From Dromaius novaehollandiae (lineage: Eukaryota; Chordata; Aves; Casuariiformes; Dromaiidae): a stretch of DNA of 64,000 nt. The notes under the pieces are model-generated. The model had not been told where the DNA came from, made no database searches, and saw nothing but the letters and a program-made list of their open reading frames with translations. The translations under genes and the position numbers were made by a program. Positions 25,152 to 39,797 of this stretch are shown piece after piece. Each line of letters begins with the position of its first letter. Position 1 is the stretch's first letter. The stretch spans positions 60,860,841 to 60,924,840 of the forward strand of contig NC_088132.1 in NCBI RefSeq assembly GCF_036370855.1, written 5' to 3'.

Positions 25152-28100
25152 CTACAAACAGAATGCAGCAAGAGAGCTCAGGATAACAAGGGGGGGTTGC
25201 AAATCCATGAGAAAACTATTTACATCTGGTGCCCTTGCTCTTTGCTCCTATGCCACTACCCCTCCTTTTCACCTTTTCTTCCCTCCATTTGTAAAAGTTT
25301 CTTGCCATCACAAGAGCCTTAGGAAGACAGTGACAGCTCCAAAGAACCAGAGCTTCTCCACGCCTGTTACTGTTAGCCTTCCTTCACATCATCAGTCTCT
25401 CTTGGGCTAAGGAAAAGGACGAAAGCGGACAGTTTCAGAACGAATGACTAAGATTAGGAATACTTATACAGGATAATACAGGAGACTGAATATATCCATT
25501 TAATGAACTTCGGTAGTAAGATTTATAATTATAAACATTAAATAGAGTTATTACACAGACACTAAACTACACCAGAATTCATATCACTGTAACTAAAAAG
25601 GATATACTTAATCTAAGCAAAATAGGTGGTAAACCTGTATGATGCTATTATCATGACCCTCACACCCCTTTTTCCCCACTACCCCTCATCACACATACCC
25701 TTTTTTCCTTCCTCTACTTCATTACACCTACATGTTGTTTCTTATCTTTTATTAAACATTGAAGTACTTCAGGGAGGGACACTTCTTATTTTATCTGCTC
25801 AGTACTGAAGAAATATGGCACCATGTCTTATAGGGACCATGGGCAGCTATAAAATGCTGGTGGCACCCAACACCCACACCTCTGTGAGCAAGGAACGATT
25901 GGCAAAACATTGCATTAAATGGATGCTGACTCACTAACACAAGTAATTCATTAACTACTTGCTAAGAGGGAGATAGAAGCAATCTAGGTAATAAAGTAAA
26001 TACGACTACTAAGCATAAGAAGAAAAGAAAGCACAGTGAATTCGCACATTTGGCAAAGGTTTTGGGCACAATATTTAATTGCATATTGAACTTTCCAATA
26101 TCAACTTGTGAGATTTGATCAAACAAATCCCAGGGCAAGTCATTCATCTGAATGACCAAAAGATTGCCACAGTGTGCACTCCTGTCCCAAAAGACAAAGG
26201 ACCTAGAATGTTCTGGTCTCCAGCACCCCAGATGAATAACGTATTGCTTCTATACCATTAATGAGAACTATAAAGGTAGTATATTTCCCTCCATTTAAAA
26301 CCTGCTCAGGCAGAGGTACTCTGAATCCCCCTATTGCATCAGGTAGACACTTTGCCATTTCTACAACAGCTTATGCACAATTTTGGATCCTAGAGCTGCT
26401 TAAGTCTATTAAGACACAGAAGGCTATGGGTAGACTCGGCAGCAGAACCTTAGCCACACACAGAATTCAGACAGCAAGTTTTACATACTTTGTTGAATGC
26501 TAGCGGCACTCTAAATGCATATGTTTACCTTGCATCTGTGGCCTTTCACAGAAGTATTACTACTGGCTGCTCCATGAGATTATGCAACATAGTTTGAAGT
26601 GCTATTATCCGAACCATCTAAAGGCTTTATTTTAAGTTTATCAAATTATGTATAAAATACACTGGAATAAGTTGTCAGAACCAATAACCGCCTAGTTATT
26701 ATCTGAAATTAGATTAGAAAAAAAGATATTAAGAACAGAATAAATCTTTTGCTTTATTTGTGGTATTTCCCATATTTCAGAAACACTATTTTATGGCATA
26801 ATAGACAGAACTTTTCAAATCTAAATTGTTAAAAAGAAATAGAAAGTAACAGCAAACAGTTGCTATAATTGTATACTTAATTATAGATCTCATGCTACCA
26901 GCCAAGTCATTGTTAAGACACGTAAATTCCCGAGTTCCCTTTCCTTCCAGGGCAGAGGTGAGCAGTGCTAGTTAAGCAACCCTGAAATCTATATTTAGAT
27001 GTCATTTTCCCCCACCTGTGAATGGGCATAACTTTCTAATTAGAAATTGCTATTATGAGCCTTTTACTTCCTTCTGCATTTATTTTGTTCCGCTCCACTT
27101 TATAAAATTCTATTAGGAGACATCACTGACCAGTTTTGATTACAGATATTATTAGCAATCTCAACTTGCTTGCAAAACTGCTGAATACTCATGTCTACAA
27201 ATTCAATCAATCTCAGCTGTTCTCTGAACATAAAAAGCGGTATGAAAATATTAGGATGGTTTTGCTTGCTTGGGTGAGTTTAAAGAACAAAAAAGAACTG
27301 TCAGATACTTTTTACAACTGTCAATTAATCTGTGTATCAATTCCCTGTCATAACAGTATATCATTAACTCATCCCATACATACATTATGAAGATCAATTC
27401 TTAAATGTCAGTGTTCTCTATAAACAATAATAAAGGAAGAACCCAAGAGAAATAATACGCTCCTATATTCAAAACAGGAATTGGATAGTAGGACAGGAAC
27501 AAAACAGAATCACATGAAGAATTTTAAGAATGCCCTGATCTGAAGCAGGGAGGTGCTCTCAAGGCACGTGTCCAGTGTTAAAACTTTTTAGTAAGTGGTG
27601 AACAATCGAACAGGTGTCCTTCTGGAAGCTGAAGTTCCTGTTTGTAGGAACTCATATTACATTCATCATTGAGTGCAACAGCTACTTGATCATGACTAAC
27701 CATATGCAACATCATTCCAAAACGTATTTCCAGTCTATTGCATTTCATACAGGCATATGCCATCTATGATTTTTTTTTTTCCTGTGACACTATCACATTA
27801 CTCTTGAGAAGACTAATGCTGCTGCTTAATCTCGTTGTTTGAGCCAATTTATAAACACTAAGCTTTGGCATGTTGTCAGATCTCCTCACTACCTGTCTGA
27901 GAAGCAATGCAGAAGTGTGTGGATTGTCACTTTTTACCATATAATTTAAAGCTACCAAACCGTATTGCAAAGCTTATTTACATTTCCACAAAGATTATTC
28001 CAGAATTGATTTGCTTTATGGATGAAACAAAGCTTTACAATCCCCTTGGATTTTTACTGTGCAACAGGATGACAATCCTCCTCTGACAGGCAAAAGCAAT

Positions 28101-30348
28101 CTGGGACTACAAGCCATCTGAACTACAAGGCAAACAGTTCACAAAGGTAATAAAGACTTTTGTCATTTGAAATTGCATAACTGCAAGGTAAATAATACCC
28201 AACTTTATAAGAAAGTTTAAGGAAATTAATATGCTGAATTCAATTGATTGGAAAGGGTCCTTCTTTTTTCTGTATGATAAAAAAAATCCTCTGCAGATAG
28301 AACTTGAAGCAACCAAAGGATTTTAAAACTGATACTTTTACAATCTGGAGAAAAAAAAGGGGGGGAGAGAGAGAAAATATGATTGTTGTTTTAAACCCTG
28401 GGTAGAAGATGACAGTGTCTGGAAAAGAACAGGATATGAGTTTGCTGTTTTTGCTCTGATAACAAGGTTAGAGCAAGGGTTGTTTTTGCCTCAGTTCTTA
28501 ATGGTTTAATTAGAGAACTTGATCTAAACTAATATAGCATAGTATAACATGCAGAAACTGCTGGTTATACACACAGTGCAAAACACCCTTAAGTTTCTCA
28601 TTCCCAATCTCTGTCACCATCTGAAGACTCTTCTCAGAGAAATTTACTGTCTGGAGGAATGCAAGACCTTCACAAACAGACCAAAGCACTCCCAAACTTC
28701 ATGCCCTGAACTGCATTTTGAAGATTGTATTAATGCATCTTTCCAAAACCTTTTTACTGGAGTTGCCCATTCCAGTTCACAGTATCTTCTAGTAATATAT
28801 GAAATGTAATATTAGATCCAATAGCCAAACATTTACATACAGCTCTATTCTCACTTCTGAGTGAAAGAGGAAGCAGGGTGGGAGCTCTAAAAACACCTGA
28901 TACCTGTTGTGTTCTAATCTCAATCAATTCCTCCCAATTTTCTGGACACAGTGAGTCGGCCTAAAATTCAAGTCTGTATTTAAAGCTTTCTTAGCAATAA
29001 ATTCTGCCGATTAGTGAATTCTAGCCTTTTACAGAGGTAAATCAGCTACCCATTAAACTGCATTAGATGGCACCTCTGTGCAATTTTCTGTCTAGCACTA
29101 AGACATTTTGGAACAAAACTACTTTTTCCAACAGGCTGATTTTTAACAGATCAATCATGTGTATTAACAGCTAAAAAAGCACTAGATTTATTTCTAGTGG
29201 GGAAAAATTTCAGTAAAGATCAGTAGCAAGATTAATGGACTAATTCCACTCTAGATACCAGCTTTCATTTTAATACCATTAAGGGATCAGAACTGAGACA
29301 GACTGATAGCATCAGTGATAAAATAATTCAACACAGTTTTAATGCATTTACTCGGCGACTAAGCACGTGGTCCAGTGTTCCTATTAAACTATTCAGATAC
29401 AGAAAAGAAAGCATTTAAGGTTGATAGTAGTCTGGTGTTTTACACCAATGAGAAGGTGGGCTGAGAATAAATGCTTACAGCATGATCTATGCTTTTAGAG
29501 AGACGAGAACGTGCACTAACAGTTAGATAACACTAGTGCTATCATTACACCAGTTAAAAAGAAAGAAACAGTCTGAACAGCTTTAATTAGACCTGGCAGG
29601 CCACTATCTAAACCAAATATAGCAAACATTAAGACAGAGCTTGACCAGTTTATTTAACACTCTAGTTTATGAGGTAGGCCTTCTCACTAGATGTAAAAAT
29701 GTCTGGGCAATCACTCTCCAAATAAAACACATCTTTATCTCCACTGAAATGTTGTTTTGTTTTAAATACATATTTAAAGAAAACTACAGCTGGTAAGCTT
29801 CAAAAGTAGTGAAATTTAAAGAAGAGCTTTTACTCTCAGTCAAAATTTTCTCTCTTAAGAGAAATGTGGAAATAAAAAATAAAGTAAGAAAGAAAACATA
29901 AAAAGAGAAAAGAAAGACTCGGTTTGTTTGCTAACATAGAAGCTATCCAAAGTTTCTCAGAGACGTAGTATACTATACAGGAGATCCTTCCAATGATAAA
30001 GTCCTCAATGAGACTCTCTCCAAGGTGAGAGCCCCAGAAGAACCATTCTTTTGCTTCCTCATTCACTCCGTTGGGATTTCCTGCTCTGTTGGTTAACCCA
30101 TTCCTCTCCCCTCTTCTGCCTGTTCCTCTTCCTTTTCTGTATGTTCTTTGCCACCCAGAATTGCTTTCCCCCTTTCCCCTGCCTTTCTAATACTAAGGTT
30201 TCCCTGATGCTCATCCGTTTGACAGGAGAGTTCCAGATGATGAGCGCCTCTGTGGATTGCCTACTTGAATTCAACGCGTATAAAACCAGAACTCTGGTCT
30301 CAGTCACCATCAGCATCTGTTCCTACAGCTTTGGAAATTATCACTAGC

Positions 30349-30384
30349 TAGTGGTGATTCATCAGCTAGTGGAAATCACCACTA
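30349..30384. repeat. Inverted repeat, 11-bp arms, 14-nt loop
   Basis: tagtggtgatt at 30349-30359 and its exact reverse complement at 30374-30384. The flanks add a second AGCTAGTGG copy, so several alternative pairings exist. Function unknown. Confidence 0.85.
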
Positions 30385-30837
30385 TCCTGCCTGTTACTCA
30401 TACCCACATCTCTTCTCAGTCATTCCTCCCTCATATTCCCGTAGTTCCATTTCCCCCCACACCATATATCCAAAACAAAATCTTACTATAAAAATAATTT
30501 CTAGCAAAATCCTTGACTGTGTTGCTGTTCCAAGGACCCCTCTTTTCATTTCCAGTTTTCTATTACCGATAAGCAGCCCATTTTCACTCTATTTTCCATA
30601 CTATTATCTCATTCAGAATCAAGACGTAAAATCCTGATCAGTGAAGTTCAACTCCATAACCATTCCCAAGTTTTCAAAGCAGTGTTTGAAACCACCCTCA
30701 GACAGATCTATAAAACTCACTGTGCATTCCTTCATCATTCCTTACCTCTTGCCTTCAAAACAATGCTCAAAAACAAAATCCTGACTATCACTAGGCTACT
30801 GATGTGCAAATATCGTCGTTCATCAACTTAACCAGTA

Positions 30838-30862
30838 CCCCCCCCCCCCAACACACACACCA
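30838..30862 (+). repeat. Poly-C run (12 C) followed by short (CA)n
   Basis: C12 at 30838-30849, then AACACACACACACC. Confidence 0.93.
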
Positions 30863-32518
30863 TTTCAATGTGCTCGTCTATACATCCAGGTCATCTCTGC
30901 CCATCCTAGGGGGCATGCAATCTGTTTTTTATGCCACACTTCTGTTAAATCATGATAGGTGATTCCGGTTGCTTTTCTACAACTCCTTTGGGTTACGTGC
31001 CCACAAAGGGCAATCATACTATTTGGAAAAAAAATGATTTTAGACATTTATTAAAATGCATTACATGCATTACACATTTGTACAAGCATATGCCTAATAA
31101 GACCAACAGAGTTACATTGGTAAAAGCATTCAGGCTTTTTAACCAGAAAGTTTAAATCAGAAATGTTTACAGGATCTGTTTCCCTACTGTTCCAACCAGG
31201 AACTAGCAAAAATTCTTCTTTTGAATCTTTTGAATGTTTGTATCAAAGTAATACACTATGTCCTGATGACTATTCCCGTATAACAGGGAAATGAATGATC
31301 TGTGGGAACCAGCCCTCAATTCTGACTTGATCTGTACTGAGAGCAAATGATGAAAAAGCGTATTCAAGCAATTTCTTTGACATTTGAAAGCAAGATTTTT
31401 TTCTTGTGCTCTCATTAACTCAATTATAGCTGAAGAAGTTACCTTCGTGCTTTTGAAGAGTTTTGTCTCTGAATTAGAGAGAAGATATTTCAGCTCCTAA
31501 ATAAATGTGAACACATTTATAACTGTGAATAGAGACAGAATAAGTGTAGAAAAATTTTTACTTGAAATCTGTATTTCAGCACAGAGGGTAGGGAAGGAAT
31601 GCAGGATCAGCAGCAGCCATATAAGCATCTATATTAAGGAAGAGAAGGGCTTGAGTTCTAAATAGCCTTATAGTAGCCAAAACACCACACAGGCTTCTTC
31701 AACTAAACCAGGATGAGAGGCAGATCAAACAGCTTTATATCCTCAAATATCAAGAGTAACATGCAAAAGACAAACAGTGGTCTATTCTCACAGAAGCAAC
31801 TAATTCAAGGCACAGAGAAGTGGCACAGAGAAGCGGAACATAAGAAGAAAGCATTATTTCACACAATAGACTAGGGAAGTCATGAATCCTACAACCTAAA
31901 TACAAACTGAAGACACAGATGTAAGTATACTGAGTGATCAGAGAGTTAAAAAAAAGTGAGCCACTTGCCTGCTGAACAAGCCTACAAAGGAGTCTGATTC
32001 TTAAGAGTTTGATCATCAAGTCTTCCTGGATTTTCTGAGTTATTAAATACATCAAGTAACTGAACCATATCTGCTGAATATATTAAAAACAAAGGATTGG
32101 ATTTTTTTTTTTAAATCACCTTCTCAAGCATCTCTGCGGGCCTAACAGCATACAACATATTTTACGTGGACTTCCTGCTACTTTCAGTTTCTGCAGTCTT
32201 TAGCTTCTAACCCATAGTCATTGCTGTGTCTTTTTTCTTCATTTAATTAACAAATGGACACTTTTCACTCCTACATTATTTTCTTTTAAAATTGTAGCTA
32301 AGTATCTAATAAAACATCCTTAACCGATTTCCCTTTAAAATTGGAAGAGAAAAGAAACTTCTGTACAGATAACATAGCTGAATGGCTTCCGAGTGATCTT
32401 TAGAAAAAGGAACAAATAAATGCTTCTGATTAAACTTTATATTTATTATGTAAAATAAAAAACGATTCATAGTCATTTATACTTTATCAAACACAGATAT
32501 TTTAAATTATGCACTCAC

Positions 32519-32607
32519 TTGGCACCTTTCAGGTCAGGTGCTATTCTTCTGAGAATATTGTATCCATCGTCTTTTATGACCATTTTAGTATTAGCAGTGT
32601 AAGACCA
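32519..32607 (-). other. Exon-like segment (89 nt), unproven
   Basis: In the transcript sense, cttcatttttatgttgaag precedes TGG, and the segment ends CCAA then GTGAGT. A single open frame reads WSYTANTKMVIKDDGYNIL and then RRIAPDLKGA. It contains a CpG, uncommon in the surrounding intron. The acceptor is only moderate. No family is recognised. Confidence 0.18.
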
Positions 32608-35600
32608 CTTCAACATAAAAATGAAGTTTTCTGTACTTATGGAGTTCATCATCCTGAACGCAACTGCAATTTGGCGGCTTGCAGTAGCTGGGTATCTATT
32701 CTGTAGCTTACCTGAGAGAATACTGATTAACAAGTATTAACATTCTTTTTCATTCTTCAGTTATCAGAAGTTAAAAATAGGCAAAGTTACTTTAACAAAA
32801 ATAACACTCTCTCTTTCCCTTTTCCTCATTTGGTCCTTCCTAAGTTATAGGCAGCTATATTAACCATCTAATCACATGATTCTTCCTAACAAAGGACAAG
32901 TGATATTGAACAGACCAAGCTTATGCTTTTAAATAACTTTTTTTTAAACTGAGTACGTAACACTTTTCTCCTATAGATCCTTAAAATTATTCATCACAGT
33001 CCTTAATCAACTCTATTTCCAGTATCTTGGTTTTGCATTAAAAGAATAAAGGTTTTTTCCTTCCTGTACATGCTTTACTCTATTTGCTTATCCTCTACAA
33101 TTAACGTTTACCTCAAATTTCCTCTCTTCTTGGAAAAATCCACCATCTTTTTGCCTTAAAAACAAGCCAACAGTTCATAAAAATCAATACCCTTCACTTC
33201 TGCATCGCTAACCCAGCCAGCTAGCTCACTTACGAGATCTTTTTCTTTTGTCTTCATTGGCTCACTGGCAGGAGGAAAGTCTAAAGATCAGCTGGATCCT
33301 CTTCATTGTTTTGGAAACAAGCTATTGAATGTTGAAATGCAAAAGGACATGCTTGACAGCCAGGCAGCTTGGACTTCAAGACATTCTCCATTCCATGACT
33401 CTCTGAAATTTGCAGCAAAGGCTGGCAACTTGGCGGTAATTAGATGTTCCTAGATGCAAAGCATTCTTCTTGTATCGCCCCTTTTCTATTAAGGAAAGGC
33501 AATTTATTCTTCATGCTTTCTGTGTATGACACCTGAACTGACTGCAAAATAGCTAGCTGTAAGCTAGCCTGCTTCATTTGCCACTCTTCTTCAGTGATGG
33601 GCAGTATTTCTCATACTGATGTGAAGTTTTCCAGCACATCAGTCTTTCCAGTTCTCCTCACAAGTATTGTACAGCCCTCCAGACATGATAATAGTAATGC
33701 AAGAAATAATTCTATTTGTGCTTTATATAAAAGAAAACATTTTTGCAGGAAAAGCAAACTATGGCACATCCCCTACATCCTCCCATGGCTACCTATGACA
33801 TCATTTAAAGTAGTGCACTTTACTAGATGTTTCTGCCTCATCATCATTTCTTCCATTAGCAAAAGAATATACCACCATATTATGACTGATGCAAATAAAT
33901 CCATAAGAAAAGTTCTTCCATGGAAAACACTCAAAAGAAGAGAAAGAAACACTCAATAACCTCTGTGAATGACAGAGAAGCTACATCTAACCTGAAGAAA
34001 TAGGCACACACATTCCTAAACCAGTAAACTGCAGTCAGCCAAGAGTTCAAAGACAACTATCAAAAAGAGGTTTACTCATATAAATTTGCTGGCACTTAAT
34101 TCTCTGTCTCCACTGAATAATGTAGCTGGAATAGCAGAGGAGAAAGGAAAGGGGAGAAGGGAGCCAGAATGTGTCATACTATTTAAATAAGTTGGACAGA
34201 AGTGTTCTCTTCACACTTCCCCTCTGAAACCACCATGCATATTTATAGCATTGTATAATAAATGTTTTTTATTTGCTAGTTGCTGAATTGAGAAATAGTA
34301 TCCAAAAACTGCTTACACAATGTAAAAGGGAGCTTCCTAATTCCTAGTCTTTGCATAGAACTAAGCAAATTTGCCTAGATACATTCAGGATGAATGCAGT
34401 TGGTTATCCTTCAAATATTCAATTTTGGCCATGTCTCGACCAGGAAGCTCAATCACACAAGCCAACCTTCTGATAACCTAATCTTGTTATAGACAGGCTC
34501 CATTAGCAGCGCACACATTTTTAAGTAGCAAGCTAACTACTGTCCTTCATAAAGTCTCCAACTGAAGTAACAGTCAACAAAGCAGTCTAAAATATTTTAG
34601 TGTTCAATGTCCATGAAACTGAGAATTGTTTTACCTATCAAGATCGCTTGTTCATACCTCCTCTGCATCACAAAGGACACCAAGCTGACAGAAAGACAGG
34701 GCTCTCAATACAGATTGCCAAGATTGCCAAGATGAAACAAGTCTTGCACTGACTTAATTAACCTTTGTAACTCAACCACCTGAGATCAGTTTGAGCAGGC
34801 ACTTCATGCCAAAACTTGTCAATAGAACTAGGAAGAATAACCAGGCCAACGTTTACTGCTACAAGGACAAATGAATCAGCAAGTCAAGAGGGCTCACATA
34901 TGTAGACCAAAGCTTATATAAGAAGCTTGGAACATGTCCAAAAACTCAGAATAAAGCCACAAGAATACTGAAGGGATGTGATAGAGATAGGACTCCTCTC
35001 TGGCCAACTTTTGATTAATTATTCAGATGGAAGTCTTTATGGCAGGACAGTGGAATAGGATTTTCCTTAGCTTACTCCAATCAAATGCAGCTTCAAAAAT
35101 TGCATCCTTAAATAAAATGTAGTTAGAAGACCAAATATACAATACTACACCACTGCAAAGGAGACTGCAGTACTCTGTACAATTCAAGATTTCAGGGACT
35201 TGTCAAGTTCCCTTACTAGATAGAATATGGATTACAAAAAGGGAAATAAAGATCTGATAAATTCTAGCATTTAATATTTGATTTTAAAGTTTCTTTCACA
35301 TATTTCAGCTATACTCACTAAGAACTCGCTCATGATCTGTATTTTCACCATGTATTTTTAGTACCTGTAAATACAAATTAATACATTATCTTCATTCTGG
35401 ATCTAATCATTTAGCAGTGTGTTGACTGTGGATTTAGCACAAGTTATGGCATCTTTTCCAGAAAACTATCCATTTCAAAACTTTGAGAAGAATTTGCAGA
35501 ACACATGCTCAATTGGCTGTAGGAAACCCCTATCCAAGAGGATCAGAAAACATCATAAACACTGATTATGTCCCTTGCAATACTACAGTAAATATTTAAT

Positions 35601-36554
35601 CGCACTATGCTGTACAATTCACCTATCTGAGATATGCTTGTAGCCACAAGCCTATTGCAAAGGCATCATTTGCTTCTCAGTCCTGGTCTTTTTAGTCAGT
35701 AGAAACTTCTACCCCCCACTCCCTCAACTCATTAATCGAGTCTGTCCCATGAATCAACAATTAGGAATGAATGAAGGGCTACACAAAATAAGAGCAAACT
35801 AATGCAAAGCAACTAAAAATAAACTATAGATTAACCATTCCGTTTGAATTATCTTAAGCTGAACTTAGCAAGCATTTCGATACTAAAACAAGCAGATCTA
35901 CAATGAAACTAGGATTATAAAAGAAGAATCTAATTCAAAATAGAATTATTTTTACAGATGTTTGAATATTATCAGTCTACTCTGTTATGCACATTAGGGA
36001 AAATTACTGAACAATATAAACAGCACAACAAAGAAAAGGACCATATCTAAATCAAAGCTGTGCACTGCTGCTTGAACTGCCTGCTTTGTTACTGTTAGTT
36101 TACTAGTAAATATAAGAATCACAGCTTATTAAAAGTCTCAGCCTATCCAAATCACAAAACTGCATCTCTCTTGTGACATGATTTTGTTTCACAGTACCAC
36201 TCACTGTTCAGAGAACAGTGAAAGAAACCTCAGAAAAATGACACTTTGTTGCTTCTATAGATCTTTGATTACAGAGGATTGGATAATCTGAAGCACTCAT
36301 ACAGAATACCTTCAAATATGTTTTTTATAAACCCAGTTAAGATTTTCCTCTCAAAAAGATGAAATCTGATTCTTAAAACAAAATTGCCTCTTCTCTTTAC
36401 TATCCTTTTTTTTTAAGTCACTTTCCCCAGCACCTGCACTACTTTTCAAAATGGTTATAAATTTAAATCTCGTAGTTCACCTGCATTTCCAAGTGCATCA
36501 TTTCTACAATGCTATTAAGCATTTAAAACAGTATTTTTGCTACTAAAATGCATT

Positions 36555-36564
36555 CCCCCCCCCC
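36555..36564 (+). repeat. Poly-C run (10 C)
   Basis: Ten consecutive C in intron 1. Confidence 0.92.
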
Positions 36565-37220
36565 AAAGTCAAGCATTTTCTGTGCATAGTTACAAATATT
36601 TGTGAGTGTATCTCTCTACATTCTTGTATCAGGTCAAGAAAAGAACAGGGTGACAAATGTGTTTGCTCAGTGGTCCTAATAAGGACTAGTACAATGATTC
36701 CTAGTCCAGTATATTAAGATTGAAATGTACTGTGATCTATTAAAGAATTTTTTCAACACTTCAACTAGGCATACATTTATATTAAAAAACCCTCCACCTC
36801 ATTCTGGTTATGTTATCCTATTAATTCTTTGGGAGCAACTAAGTGCATCTGCTGTTCAATTATGAGATTAAAAAAAATAAGCTTAAACAAAAAGCTTAGT
36901 CTCATCTCTTCAACAAAAAAACCTATCACTAACCAACTTTAGGTAAATGTAACAAGTACACAAAAACAAAAGAGTACGTGCTTGTAACTGGGGGAAGAAA
37001 GCATTCATATTAATGTCTCTCTGGATACAATAATCACATTTAAGTTAGTTTACCTAAGGCAGAAATATTTGTTTGAAATTATTTTCATTTTTTGCACAGA
37101 ACCACTTGAACACATTGTCATAAGATGACTGTCCTGCATATGTTATGTAACATTCCAAGTAAGCAACACAGAAAATTGTACCAGAAACAATGGAAGACAG
37201 ATTGCCTATACACAAGTTCT

Positions 37221-37243
37221 ATATTCTTCATATAGAAGAATAT
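37221..37243. repeat. Inverted repeat, 9-bp arms
   Basis: atattcttc, a 5-nt spacer, then gaagaatat. Perfect arms, AT-rich. Confidence 0.8.
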
Positions 37244-39728
37244 GAACATGTTAAAACCACAGATACATAGAATACATTCTGAGATTCACATGTGGAGCTT
37301 GTCCCCGAGTAAGTGTATATTTAGCTACAATATAAATGCTAAACTACAGTGACTTTCCATGGCACTTTTTGCCAGAAAGCAGCCACAATCATCAGTTCCT
37401 ATACACCTTCCCTACAAGCTACTGTAATACATACTCAACAATAAAAAAAGTAAAGTTCTTACATATATATTCTTACATATAAGGGTAAGAGAAGATTACC
37501 TATCAGCACAATGAAGAGTAACTGGAACAACAATAAACATCAACAACAATAAATGCAGTCAAGACATATCCTTCCCCTTATCTCCTTCATGACATCCAAA
37601 CAGTCACCTACCCGAATCGCTGCACCTCTTCCAGTTCACACCATAGGAGTTCGAATCAGTTTCTGAACTTGGACCACAGAATCACCAGGATGCAGAAGAG
37701 TTTATTAAACCATCCACATGGAACTGTGAAAGATAATTACAAAAATTTTTCAAGATGATGGCCATCAGGGGTCTTATAGAAAATGTAAGACAGTTTGAAA
37801 GCCACGCATGAACTTTGTTTAACATCAAAATTGAACATAGACACAGAAGTTGTACTATATAACTTTACCACCACAACAAACATTCTACAATTATTAATTT
37901 TTGCCTCTGCCAAGTGGCATTTCAAAGTGATAAAAACACCAGAGACAATGTGTCAAAACACAGAAGAGGTATATTATCATCTGCTCCTTCTATACCAGCC
38001 AAAAAACAAAACATATAGATTGCTAACAAGTTTGAGTTCAAACCAATGCCATCAATACAAATAACAGAAAGGGAATTTCCACATCCAAGGTTAAGAAAAC
38101 GTAGTAAGTCATATGCAGGACCTAAAGTAGGTAACTTCTTAAAGCACTGCTATTCCAGTGAATCTGAAGCACATTCTCTGGAAGAGAATCTATACCACCC
38201 ACACCATGTCAGAAATACTCCCACAGCCCTCATGGGGAAATACAACTCCTAGCAACAGATGAGGCTTTAAAAAAAGCTGCAATTATTTTAATTGGACCTG
38301 CCAGCTGCCTTTTATTTAGCTCAAGAGATGAGATTTTATTGAAAGTCTGCAGCCACAGCCATTGGCAAGAGTGGAGGAGACTGAGGAGACAGTTGCTCAC
38401 AAGTAGTTGGATCTATTTCTGAGAAGCTAATTCTGCCTGGAGAGCTTTTGTGGAGTACTGCCATATACTCTATATGTTGAGGATACAAAGTTTTATTATG
38501 TGGTCCTGGCTAGTATGCTGGAATAATACAGTAAGTCTAAGGTGTGTATGGAACACACCCATAACCTCATCTTGATGACATGTGTTGGGGCCAGTTCAAA
38601 TAAGGTGACAAAATATAAACGAAAGGGAGCACGATGAATTACAGAAGGATGGTTTTGTCATCTGCTTTCAAAACAGCAAACATCCCACACCAAAGAAAGA
38701 ATTATGTGCAATATATTTAGGCAGGCTGCTAGCCAAGATCTTTTTCAAAAATAATACGAAGGTTCTTTGGGATAGCAGAGTCTGACTAACATTGTTTTCA
38801 CATGGCATTTTACATACAGGTGCAAAATGGGGAACTTTAGGAATTATTAAACTAAGATTAAGAGCAGCAGAATGACCATTAAAGGAACTGGTTTTGCCAA
38901 TTCCAGAACACTCAGTGATTTAGCAAATCCTAGACTCTTCATACTAATATAATTGTTTAACAGCTGCTTTGCATCTCAGCTACCATTTCCAGAAACACTG
39001 CTGGTATCAGCTGGCCAGGCTGCCGCGGCCAGGCTAGCTAGAGCTGCTGAAGGATGCCAGGGTTCTATGACTGTACTGTACTGCACTTCCCTGGCTTGCT
39101 GGAGAATGAGAAATTCGGGTTGCTACCCCTTATGGCAGTAGCCCTGGAACTTTCCTTCTGAAATTTTCCTACTGCTTTCCCACCTACAGCCAACAATTTT
39201 GTATGACTAAAAATACTAACATAAGTATTGAACTAAATCAAGTTTACATCCGGCTAGCAACTCCATTCATATACACTGCATTTAGGAACTGCTGCTCTAT
39301 GATGTAAAGATTGAAACAGCTTTCCTGGCTCTAAAATGACAAGAACAAAATAAATTTCTTCTCCATTGTATTGCTGTCTTCCACAGAAGGTTAAACTTCC
39401 ACTTCAATTTGAGACCAAAATGGCATCCTTATAGGCAGATAGCAGACTATGTCGGACATGCTGACTGCTCCAGAGCACGTATTCCAGCTTGGGACTGCCT
39501 CTGACAAGTCTCCATTCCGCAGCAGCCTCCATCAGTGCTTCACTCACTGACCCCTTCACTATACCCCCAGGTGGCAAGAAAACAGGAACTGGAGAGCTAT
39601 ATAAACAACGAACAATTGCACAGATCGTTACATGAAAGATCATCATCTAAGCGTTATCTAAGTATCTGTGTGTCCAGAAAGAAAGATCAACACCATTCTA
39701 AAACAAAAAAGGTCCAGAAAACTTATCC

Positions 39729-39729
<1 letters not shown>

Positions 39730-39784
<55 letters not shown>

Positions 39785-39797
39785 GAAAAGAAAGAAA
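39730..39797 (+). repeat. Polypurine tract: A23-G-A18 then GAAA/GAAAA units
   Basis: 68 bp of pure A/G on the plus strand, therefore a long pyrimidine (T/C) tract on the ERBIN sense strand. It is a mixed poly-A and (GAAA)n microsatellite. Confidence 0.95.

Noticed and set aside
27560..29380. Similar strings gcacgtgtccagtgtt (about 27564) and gcacgtggtccagtgtt (about 29363)
   Set aside because: The match is only about 16 bases with one indel and does not extend, so it is probably coincidence.
33100..33160. Minus-strand 43-nt segment ending GAG-GTAAAC
   Set aside because: Open in two frames but too short to judge. It shows that splice-bounded open pieces are frequent here by chance.
33594..33959. 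121-codon plus-strand open frame
   Set aside because: No recognisable motif or homology, and composition like neighbouring random frames. I considered a mobile-element fragment but saw no reverse transcriptase or integrase motif.
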